From Streptomyces sp. CB01201 (GTDB lineage Bacteria > Actinomycetota > Actinomycetes > Streptomycetales > Streptomycetaceae): a DNA stretch of 64,000 nucleotides. The notes under the pieces are model-generated. The model had not been told where the DNA came from. It worked only from the letters and a program-made list of their open reading frames with translations, and searched no databases. Each line of letters starts with the position of its first letter. Positions within the stretch are counted from its first letter, which is position 1. A program made the position numbers and the translations under genes. This document shows positions 41,016 to 47,700 of the stretch, in pieces. Where the stretch lies: the NCBI RefSeq assembly GCF_002803085.1, contig NZ_NNBJ01000008.1, forward strand, positions 299,487-363,486, in the 5' to 3' direction.

Positions 41016-41914
41016 TGGGGGTCCTCCTGGTGGTGGGCACGCAATGGACGGGTGCGCTCGGGACTGGCGTGCTCGGGGCTGACGTGCTCGGGGCTGGCGT
41101 GCTTGGGGTTGACGTGCCCGGGATAAGTGCGCTCTGGATGGCTGGGCACTGGACCGGTGCGCTCCTGGCGCCGCTCGTCGTGTGCGGTCACGCCGAGCGC
41201 GGCGAGCAGGCGTTCGCGGTACTCGCCGAGGAGCGGATCGCGGTACGAGCGCGGGTGCGGGCGGTCGATGGTGAGGTCCACTCCGATGCGGCCCCGGTCG
41301 AGGACCAGGACGCGGTCGGCGAGGACGATGGCTTCGTCCACGTCGTGCGTGACAAGCAGCACGGAGGGCCGGTGGCGCTGCCACAGCTCGCGGAGCAGCA
41401 CGTGCATCCGGATCCGGGTGAGCGCGTCCAGGGCGCCGAACGGCTCGTCGGCCAGCAGGAGTTCGGGGCGGCGCACCAACGAGCGTGCCAGGGCCGCGCG
41501 TTGCGCCTCACCGCCGGACAGCTCGTTGGGCCAGGCCCGCTCGCGGCCCGCGAGTCCCACCTCGGCGAGGGCCTCTCGGCCCCGTTCGGCTGCTTCCTTG
41601 CCGTCCGCACCCAGCAGGACATTGTCGAGGACGCGGCGCCAGGGCAGCAGCCGGGAGTCCTGGAAGACCACCGACACCCGTTCCGGGGCGGCCAGTTCAC
41701 CACTGCCGGTGACCTGGTGGTCGAGTCCGGCGATGGCGCGCAGCAGGGTGCTCTTGCCGGAGCCGCTGTGGCCGAGCAGGGCCGTGAACTGTCCGGCCGG
41801 GATGTCGAGGTCGATGCCGTCGAGGACGGTGCGGCCGTCGAAGGACCGGGTGAGCCCGGCGAGCCGGACCGCCGGAGTCTGGACGGTGGTCAGTTGCTCA
41901 GTGTGCGTCGCCAT
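41012..41914 (-). CDS. Ssu/Tau-type ABC transporter ATP-binding protein
   Basis: 300 residues. Walker A is GHSGSGKST (near residue 50), with the Q-loop VVFQDSRLLPW, the signature LSGGEAQR, Walker B LLLADEPFGALD and the switch His in LVTHDVDEA. These match the nitrate/sulfonate/taurine class (SsuB/TauB). The last 50 residues are a repeat-encoded tail of pentapeptides P-[EK]-H-[AV]-[SN] not seen in relatives, and basic His-rich. It overlaps the permease gene by 25 bp and the monooxygenase start by 4 bp, so one transcript is certain. Confidence 0.93.
   Translation of the reverse strand: MATHTEQLTTVQTPAVRLAGLTRSFDGRTVLDGIDLDIPAGQFTALLGHSGSGKSTLLRAIAGLDHQVTGSGELAAPERVSVVFQDSRLLPWRRVLDNVLLGADGKEAAERGREALAEVGLAGRERAWPNELSGGEAQRAALARSLVRRPELLLADEPFGALDALTRIRMHVLLRELWQRHRPSVLLVTHDVDEAIVLADRVLVLDRGRIGVDLTIDRPHPRSYRDPLLGEYRERLLAALGVTAHDERRQERTGPVPSHPERTYPGHVNPKHASPEHVSPEHASPERTRPLRAHHQEDPQ
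41066..41123. repeat. 15-bp tandem repeat in transporter tail
   Basis: Four 15-bp units (GGCGTGCTCGGGGCT and variants) encode the repeated pentapeptide of the ABC ATPase C-terminal tail. Confidence 0.8.
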
Positions 41915-42738
41915 GACAGCACCCTCCGTTCGACGAGGCGGACCGCGCTGTCGGAGACGAGGCCGAAGACGCCGTAGATCAGCAGGCCGACGAGGATGAT
42001 GTCGGTGCGGCCGTAGTTCTGGGCCTGGAACATCAGGTAGCCGAGGCCGCTGGTGGCGTTGATCTGCTCCAGGACGACCAACGAGAGCCAGGACCCGGTC
42101 ACTCCGAGCCGGAGCCCCACGAAGAAGCCGGGCAGGGCGCCGGGGACGACGATCTGGCGGATGAAGCGGATCCTGGACAGGCCCTGGACCTCGGCCAGTT
42201 CGACATAGCGGTGATCGATGCCGGACAGTGCGGCATGCAGGTTGAGGTAGATCGGGATGTAGACGACGATGGCGATGATCGCGATCTTGAAGGTCTCGCC
42301 GATGCCGAGCCAGAGGATGAACAGCGGGATCAGGCCGAGGGTCGGGATCGCCCGGTTGAGCTGGACGGTCCCGTCGATGAGCGCCTCGCCGACCCGGCTG
42401 AGCCCGGCCGCGAGCGCCAGGACCACTCCGGCGGTGAGCCCGAGGGCGAAACCGTACGCGGCGCGTTCCAGCGAGGTGAGCACATCGGTGGACAGGGTGC
42501 CGTCGCTCCACAGCTGCCCGGCGGTGCGCAGCACCGTCCAGGGCGCCGGGATCGCGGCGGGGTCCAGCTGTCCGGCGGCGGACGCGGCGGCCCACACGGC
42601 GAGGACGAGACCGGGGCCGATCAGCCGCGCCGCGGGCAGCCGCTTGCCGGGCGCGAGCGCGCGTCGCCCCGGCCTGCGGACGGGGGCCGCCGGTGCGGCC
42701 GGCGGGGAGACCAGGGGCGTGGTCGCGGTGGTGGTCAC
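41890..42738 (-). CDS. Ssu/Tau-type ABC transporter permease
   Basis: 282 residues from the GTG at 42738 with AGAGGTG upstream; the GTG at 42747, overlapping the previous stop, is an alternative. A Pro/Ala-rich cytosolic N-terminus is followed by six hydrophobic helices, and the EAA loop YVELAEVQGLSRIRFIRQIVVPGALPGFFVGLRLG typical of BPD permeases. It forms the membrane channel with the ATPase and lipoprotein of the same operon, for uptake of sulfonates or related sulfur compounds. Confidence 0.92.
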   Translation of the reverse strand: MTTTATTPLVSPPAAPAAPVRRPGRRALAPGKRLPAARLIGPGLVLAVWAAASAAGQLDPAAIPAPWTVLRTAGQLWSDGTLSTDVLTSLERAAYGFALGLTAGVVLALAAGLSRVGEALIDGTVQLNRAIPTLGLIPLFILWLGIGETFKIAIIAIVVYIPIYLNLHAALSGIDHRYVELAEVQGLSRIRFIRQIVVPGALPGFFVGLRLGVTGSWLSLVVLEQINATSGLGYLMFQAQNYGRTDIILVGLLIYGVFGLVSDSAVRLVERRVLSWRRTLSN

Positions 42739-42743
42739 TGCGG

Positions 42744-43817
42744 TCACCTCTGGTACGCGGCCGGGACGGCCTTGGCCGCGAGGCCCTCGAAGCGGCGGTC
42801 GAAGAGGGAGTCGACCTGGAACTTCTTCACGAAGCCGCCTTCGGCGAGGAGGTCCGCGGTCTCCTGCTCCCATCGGATGGCCTCCTCCCAACTGGGCGGG
42901 AACAGGGGCTTGTTGGCGAGAGCGGTGATCGACCGGGCCTGTGTGAGGGTGAGGTTCTGGGTCTTGACGTAGAACTCCTCGTTCCAGGCATCGGGGTGTT
43001 CGTACGCCCACACCTGGCCCTTGGCCCAGCGCGGTACGTACGCGGCGACCGCTACGGCCTTCGCCGGGTCGGCGAGCACGGAGGTCGGCGCCCACAGCAG
43101 GTTGAGCAGGTCGACCACGCCGGTCGTGATCGTGTGCGCGCCCTTGGGGCCGTACTGCTTGAGGTAGGCGGGGGCCTGGCTGTTGGCGAGCGGGGCGATG
43201 TCGACCTGGCCGGCCTGGAGCGCGGTGAAGAACTGGTTGCTGGTCAGCGGTACGAGCTTCACGTCGTCGTGCGTCAACCCGGCCTGTTTCAGGGCCCGGA
43301 GCAGGACGACGCCCTGCGCCTGCCCCTGCGAGAAGGCCAGCTTCCTGCCCTTGAAGCCCTGGACGTCCTTGATGTCGCTGCCGGGCTTGGTGGCGAAGAC
43401 GTAGGTCGGCTTGCGGGTGATGTCGATCGCGACGATCTTCGCGTCGTAGCCCTGGAAGTGCGCCTGGATCGGAGGGATCCCCGCGTTGTTGGCGACGTCG
43501 AGGGACTTGGCGCGGAAGGCGTTGATGACATCGGGCCCGGCTCCGGTGTTCACCCAGTCCGATACGGTGAACGGCAGATCGTCCAACCCGGCCAGTTTGA
43601 ACTGGAGTTGCTGGACGCCCTGGTACGAAGCGATCTTCAGGCGGGTGCCGGCCGGGACGGTGCTGGACAGCGGGGCGGACGCGGCCCCCTTGGTCACGGT
43701 GTCGGCGGCCTGGGCGCCCGCGCAGCCGCTGAGACCGGCAGCGGCGGCGACGCCCAGCAGGGAGGACAGGAACAGCCGCCGGTCGACACCGGGCACGGCT
43801 GGGGAGACTGGTGGCAT
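42744..43817 (-). CDS. Sulfonate-type ABC transporter substrate-binding lipoprotein
   Basis: 357 residues from the ATG at 43817 (GGAGTC upstream). DRRLFLSSLLGVAAAAGLSGC gives a Tat-like n-region and a lipobox LSGC with lipid-modified C32. The mature protein is the SsuA/NrtA type: LKIASYQGVQQLQFKLAGL, FRAKSLDVANNAGIPP, LAFSQGQAQGVVLLRALKQAGL and LTSNQFFTALQAGQVDIAP. It captures the substrate outside the membrane. The long 5' region (363 bp after the leader-peptide gene) suggests attenuation control. Confidence 0.92.
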   Translation of the reverse strand: MPPVSPAVPGVDRRLFLSSLLGVAAAAGLSGCAGAQAADTVTKGAASAPLSSTVPAGTRLKIASYQGVQQLQFKLAGLDDLPFTVSDWVNTGAGPDVINAFRAKSLDVANNAGIPPIQAHFQGYDAKIVAIDITRKPTYVFATKPGSDIKDVQGFKGRKLAFSQGQAQGVVLLRALKQAGLTHDDVKLVPLTSNQFFTALQAGQVDIAPLANSQAPAYLKQYGPKGAHTITTGVVDLLNLLWAPTSVLADPAKAVAVAAYVPRWAKGQVWAYEHPDAWNEEFYVKTQNLTLTQARSITALANKPLFPPSWEEAIRWEQETADLLAEGGFVKKFQVDSLFDRRFEGLAAKAVPAAYQR

Positions 43818-44180
43818 GGCAGGACTCCGTGATGGCAGCGTGATGAAATGAGCGCGATGAAAGGAGCAGGAAAGGCGCGCACAATTGCGTGCGTGCGGGC
43901 AGGGTGAAGAAGGGCGGGGCCGGAAAGCGCGCGGAACGGACAACGCGTTGGCGAAATCCGGACATGGCACGGAAGTGAAATGCGGGCGCACGCCGCCAGC
44001 GGGTCAGGAGATCAAGGCGCCGGGATGTCGGCGGCCCAGGACACTGCCGGACATCGGCGCGTGCGCGTCCGTGAATTCGCCGGCGCGGTCAATCGCCCCC
44101 CGCGAGGCGTCAATGCACCGGTACGCGGCCGACAGCGGCTTCGGTCTGTCAGCGACAGCGGCTGCGAGCGCGGCGGGACA
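43818..44180 (-). other. Leader region of the organosulfur operon
   Basis: 363 bp between the leader-peptide gene and the lipoprotein gene. There is no other gene. Repeated ACAGCGGCT segments around 44133-44161 could form alternative hairpins. A leader this long after a Cys-ending peptide fits transcription attenuation or translation-coupled control, but I could not fold it. Confidence 0.4.
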
Positions 44181-44336
44181 TCAGCAACACAGGGTGCGGC
44201 CGATCCGCATCAGGTCGATGACACGGCACCTGGTCAGCAGAACCGGTCGGGAGGGCGTCGGCGCGGCACCGGCGCTCCGGTCGCGTACCTGCCGCGACCG
44301 GACATTCACCGGGGAGAATTCCTGCGCGCTGCTCAT
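44181..44336 (-). CDS. Leader peptide ending in Cys-Cys, sulfur-operon attenuator
   Basis: 51 residues from the ATG at 44336 with GAGGA nine bases upstream. The end LLTRCRVIDLMRIGRTLCC matches the pattern of actinobacterial sulfur-gene leader peptides ([LV]-x-R-x-H/x-V-D-L-x-R-[IV]-x-x-x-[LV]-C) that terminate at cysteine codons. It stands upstream of the ABC-transporter operon on the same strand, 54 bp after the ROK gene. Cysteine starvation would stall ribosomes at the terminal Cys codons and raise expression of the operon. Confidence 0.6.
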   Translation of the reverse strand: MSSAQEFSPVNVRSRQVRDRSAGAAPTPSRPVLLTRCRVIDLMRIGRTLCC

Positions 44337-44390
44337 GCCGAGAATCCTCGCTTCCGCCCACAATCCCTGTCAACATTCGGAGTTTCTGAA

Positions 44391-45650
44391 TTAATTCGGC
44401 TCCACGGCTCTCCCGGCAGCCTCCGCGGCGCTCCCCCTCGGCGCTCGCGGTATGCCCAACGGGTCCCGGTACAGCACGTCGAGCGCCACCGAACCCCCGG
44501 CCACGGCAAGGACGGAATCCGGGAAGCTGCTCGGCACCACCAGCGCGTCCCGGCGCCCCACCGCCTCGCTCAGCGCGGTGCGGCAGTCCTGCCGGTACAG
44601 GACGCCGATCTCGGTGACGACGACGGTCTCCGGGTTGAGGACGTCGAGCAGCAGCCCGACCGCCTGTCCGACCATCCTGGCCCGCTCCACCAGGAGGCGG
44701 ACCGCGACCGGATCGCCGTCGGCCGCCGCCCGCACCACGTGCACCGGGTTCGCCGTGCGGATGACCCGGTGCTCGCGGGCCCGCCGGCACAGGGTGCGTT
44801 CGCTCAACTCGGCCTGGAGGCAACCGGTTCGGCCGCACTCGCACGGTTGCGTACCACCCGCGAGCGGAAGATGGGCGATGGCGCCCGCCTGCGAGCGAGG
44901 GCCGTGGTGCACCTCGTCGTGGGTGGCGAAGGCGGCGTCCACCACGTTGCCGACGAAGAGGTGCAGCATGCTCCGGCTCCCGCGGGCCCGCCCGAACAGC
45001 CGCTCCGCGTTCACCAACGCCCGTGCGTGGCCGTCGACTTGGACCGGCAGACCGATGCGCTCACTGAGCGTGTCACGTACGGGTACGTCCCGCCAGCCGA
45101 GGAGGGCGTGCTCCACTACGGTCCCGGAATCCCGGTCCACCCAGCCGCCGGCCGCCACCCCGACACTCAGCGGGACACGGTCTTCGGCCTCGGAGAGCAG
45201 CGTGCCGAGCGCATCGGCGGCGTTGGCCAGGACGCGGTCGGGCCCGGTGCCCTCGCCATGACCCAGGCGCCGCTCCGCGACCACGCGCCCGCGCAGGTCG
45301 AGCAGGGCGACGCTGGTGTACGGCACCGCCACGTGCACGCCGCCGACCACGAACCGGTCGGCGTCCAGATCGACCGGCACATGGGGCCGACCGGCCCCCT
45401 TCGAGCGCCGGGGTGCCGCGGTCTGCCGGATCAGGCCGAGCGCGTCCAGGCGCGCACAGTGGTCGGTCACCGATGCCGGGGAGAGGCCGGTCAGGCGGGC
45501 GATGGTGCTGCGGGCGACGGGGCCGTGCTCAAGCACGGAACGCAGCACCGCGCTGGCGCTGGTACGGCGCCGGGCACCGTCCGCGGCTCGGTGCACCGCG
45601 GGGATGGGGGGTGGGTCGAGCAGGGGAAGGGGGGCCGCTGAACGGGACAT
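44391..45650 (-). CDS. ROK family transcriptional regulator
   Basis: 419 residues from the ATG at 45650 (GAGGAAG upstream). An N-terminal winged helix (about 30-85) reads ASAVLRSVLEHGPVARSTIARLTGLSPASVTDHCARLDALG. The ROK domain follows, with the zinc motif CECGRTGC and the hydrophobic IGLPVQVDGHARALVNAERLFG, a sugar-kinase-like fold. It may control the downstream organosulfur operon, or sense a sugar. It lies on the same strand just before the leader peptide, so it may be part of, or separate from, that operon. Confidence 0.9.
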   Translation of the reverse strand: MSRSAAPLPLLDPPPIPAVHRAADGARRRTSASAVLRSVLEHGPVARSTIARLTGLSPASVTDHCARLDALGLIRQTAAPRRSKGAGRPHVPVDLDADRFVVGGVHVAVPYTSVALLDLRGRVVAERRLGHGEGTGPDRVLANAADALGTLLSEAEDRVPLSVGVAAGGWVDRDSGTVVEHALLGWRDVPVRDTLSERIGLPVQVDGHARALVNAERLFGRARGSRSMLHLFVGNVVDAAFATHDEVHHGPRSQAGAIAHLPLAGGTQPCECGRTGCLQAELSERTLCRRAREHRVIRTANPVHVVRAAADGDPVAVRLLVERARMVGQAVGLLLDVLNPETVVVTEIGVLYRQDCRTALSEAVGRRDALVVPSSFPDSVLAVAGGSVALDVLYRDPLGIPRAPRGSAAEAAGRAVEPN

Positions 45651-46032
45651 GGGGTACTTCCTCGGGGAGCTGGTCCGACACCGCGCCGTCTCGTACTCGG
45701 CGGATCCGGGCTCGCTGCTCCCGGCCGCCTCAGCGGGGGCGACAGGTGGCCGTGCCCTGGCGCCGCAGGTCGACATAGCGACGCGACGCGAAGTTCTCAG
45801 CCTGCGGAACCATGGCCCGAAGCTAGCAAACCGGGCCGCCGCTGCCCAGAGGCCGCCCACGGTACGGACTCCCCCGTGCGGCCCGCAGGCCAGAATCTCA
45901 CCCCTCCTGGCGTCCGGCCGAAGCCCGGCCCGCTCAAGTCAGAGGCTCTCACCAAGGTTGTTGACGACGCTTTCACGCGAGTGTTAGAACTCATAACGAA
46001 CGGCACGCCTTCTCACTCAAGGGGATTACGCC
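45651..46032. other. Intergenic region between divergent genes
   Basis: 382 bp between the ROK regulator and the secreted SRPBCC protein. TTGACG at 45961-45966 and TAGAAC at 45985-45990 with an 18-bp spacer form a good promoter candidate for the plus-strand gene. No coding frame is convincing. Confidence 0.5.
45961..45990 (+). promoter_or_regulatory. Promoter candidate for the SRPBCC gene
   Basis: TTGACG, 18 bp, TAGAAC fits the principal-sigma pattern of Streptomyces. It lies about 42 bp upstream of the ATG at 46033. Confidence 0.4.
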
Positions 46033-46659
46033 ATGCCCAGCACCCGCACCCTCCGCGCCACCCTGGTCGCCGTCCCGCTCGCCCTCGCCGCGCTCGGCGC
46101 CACCGCGGCGCCCGCCGGGGCCACCTCCCGACCCGCCACCTCGCTGACCTGCCGCGGCGAGGGCGTCGACCCCGACGCCGCCGTCCGCTATCGGACCCAG
46201 ACCGTGATCCACGCACCGCTCAGCACCATCTGGAAGCTCCAGACCGAGGTGGGACGCTGGCCTTCCTGGCAGACCCCCGTCGCCACGATGGAGCGGCTCT
46301 ACCACGGACCCCTGCGCCCGGGCGCGGCCTTCCGGTGGACGACCCCGATCCCGCCCAACCCCTCAACTCCCGCCACGAGCCTGACGGTTACCTCGACCGT
46401 CCGGCAGATGAAGCACAACGCGTGCATCCGCTGGACCGGCCCCGGGGTGGGCGAGGGTCTGCACATCGACGGTGTCCACGTCTGGAACTTCAGCAAGGTC
46501 GAGGGCGGCGTTCTCGTCCGTACCGAGGAGACGCACACCGGCCCGCAGGTCGATGCCGATGTGCCCGCCGCGACCAAGATCCTCGGCGCCGGCCTCGAAG
46601 GCTGGCTGCGTGATCTGAAGACCGCCGCGGAGGCTCAGTACGGCGGCACCTCCCGCTGA
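46033..46659 (+). CDS. Secreted SRPBCC-fold protein
   Basis: 208 residues. A Sec signal ends at about residue 30 (AAPAGA|TS). The mature part is a START/SRPBCC fold: YRTQTVIHAPLSTIWKLQTEVGRWPSW, RTEETHTGPQVDA and a C-terminal helix GLEGWLRDLKTAAEAQY. Most members of this family are cytosolic ligand binders, so secretion is unusual. It may bind a lipid or aromatic compound outside the cell. It is single-gene and followed by a hairpin. Confidence 0.85.
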   Translation: MPSTRTLRATLVAVPLALAALGATAAPAGATSRPATSLTCRGEGVDPDAAVRYRTQTVIHAPLSTIWKLQTEVGRWPSWQTPVATMERLYHGPLRPGAAFRWTTPIPPNPSTPATSLTVTSTVRQMKHNACIRWTGPGVGEGLHIDGVHVWNFSKVEGGVLVRTEETHTGPQVDADVPAATKILGAGLEGWLRDLKTAAEAQYGGTSR

Positions 46660-46675
46660 ACCCGGGGCAGGGCAG

Positions 46676-46704
46676 GGCCGCCGCGCCCCTGGGGCACGGC
46701 GGCC
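46676..46704 (+). terminator. Hairpin after secreted SRPBCC gene
   Basis: An 8-bp stem (46676-46683 with 46697-46704) encloses an inner CCCC/GGGG pairing. It lies 16 bp after the stop. Confidence 0.5.
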
Positions 46705-46866
46705 GGACGGCCGTCGGCTTTCGGCCGGGCGGCACGTCCCATCCTGGTGATTCCTCCAGGGCACCGCCCACCACAGGGGCGTTTTCCGTGTGCTGAACCA
46801 GTCGTTTTCGGCCTTCCCCCGGGCTTCACTGGCCTGGATGGCACGGCCGAAGGGCGTTGGGGAGAC

Positions 46867-47700
46867 ATGGATCTGAACACGGTGGCGGACGTGCGGGACG
46901 CACGGCTTCGCGAGCCCTGGCAGCCGGGGGACGCATGGCTGGGCGGGGGTACCTATCTGTTCTCCGAGCCGCAGCCACATCTGCGGCGCCTGGTGGATCT
47001 GAGCCGGATGGGCTGGGAGCCGCTGACCCTCGATCCGGACGGATCCCTGGAGATCGCGGCGACCTGCACCATCGCGCAGCTGTACCGGTTCGGGCGGACG
47101 TTCTCCGCCGAGGCCGCTCCCCTGTTCTCGCAGTGCTGCCGGGCGTTCCTCGCCTCGTTCAAGATCTGGAACATGGCGACCGTCGGCGGGAACCTGTGCA
47201 ACGGGCTGCCGGCCGGGCCCATGATCTCGCTGACCGCAGGACTCGACGGCTCATGCCTGCTCCAGTCGCAGACCGGCGCGACGCGCAGCGTGAAGGTCGT
47301 CGACTTCATCACCGGCGCGGGCCGCAAGGTCCTCCAGGAGGGCGAGCTGTTCCGCTCGGTCACGCTGCCCGCCCGCGCCCTCGACTGCCGTACCGCCTAC
47401 CGGCAGGCATCCCTGTACGGGCTCGGCCGCTCGGGCGCCCTGGTCATCGGCACGCTCGACCCGGTCGACGGGTCGATGGCGGTGACGATCAGCGCGGCGA
47501 CCGTACGGCCGTTCCGGTTCTGGTTCCCGTTGCCCCCGGACAGGGCCGAACTGCGGCGGGTGATCGAGGCGACCGTCCGCGAGGAGGACTGGTACGACGA
47601 CATCCACGGACTGCCCGAGTGGCGGCACCACATGGGGCTGCGCCTCGCCGAGGAAGTGCGCCACGAACTGACTCAGCTCTCCAGGGACGGTGTGCGATGA
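46867..47700 (+). CDS. Molybdenum hydroxylase FAD-binding subunit
   Basis: 277 residues from the ATG at 46867 (TTGGGGAG upstream). The vanillyl-alcohol-oxidase-type FAD fold is marked by WLGGGTYLFSEPQP near residue 26 and KIWNMATVGGNLCNGLPAGP near residue 99. It corresponds to the XdhA/CoxM subunit of the xanthine dehydrogenase superfamily. Its stop overlaps the start of the iron-sulfur/molybdenum subunit gene by 4 bp (ATGA), so the two make one complex that shuttles electrons from the Mo centre to FAD. Confidence 0.92.
   Translation: MDLNTVADVRDARLREPWQPGDAWLGGGTYLFSEPQPHLRRLVDLSRMGWEPLTLDPDGSLEIAATCTIAQLYRFGRTFSAEAAPLFSQCCRAFLASFKIWNMATVGGNLCNGLPAGPMISLTAGLDGSCLLQSQTGATRSVKVVDFITGAGRKVLQEGELFRSVTLPARALDCRTAYRQASLYGLGRSGALVIGTLDPVDGSMAVTISAATVRPFRFWFPLPPDRAELRRVIEATVREEDWYDDIHGLPEWRHHMGLRLAEEVRHELTQLSRDGVR

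Noticed and set aside
44363..44373. TTGACA at 44368-44373 as the promoter for the sulfur leader
   Set aside because: No matching -10 element occurs at 16-19 bp; the promoter could lie further upstream, including before the ROK gene.
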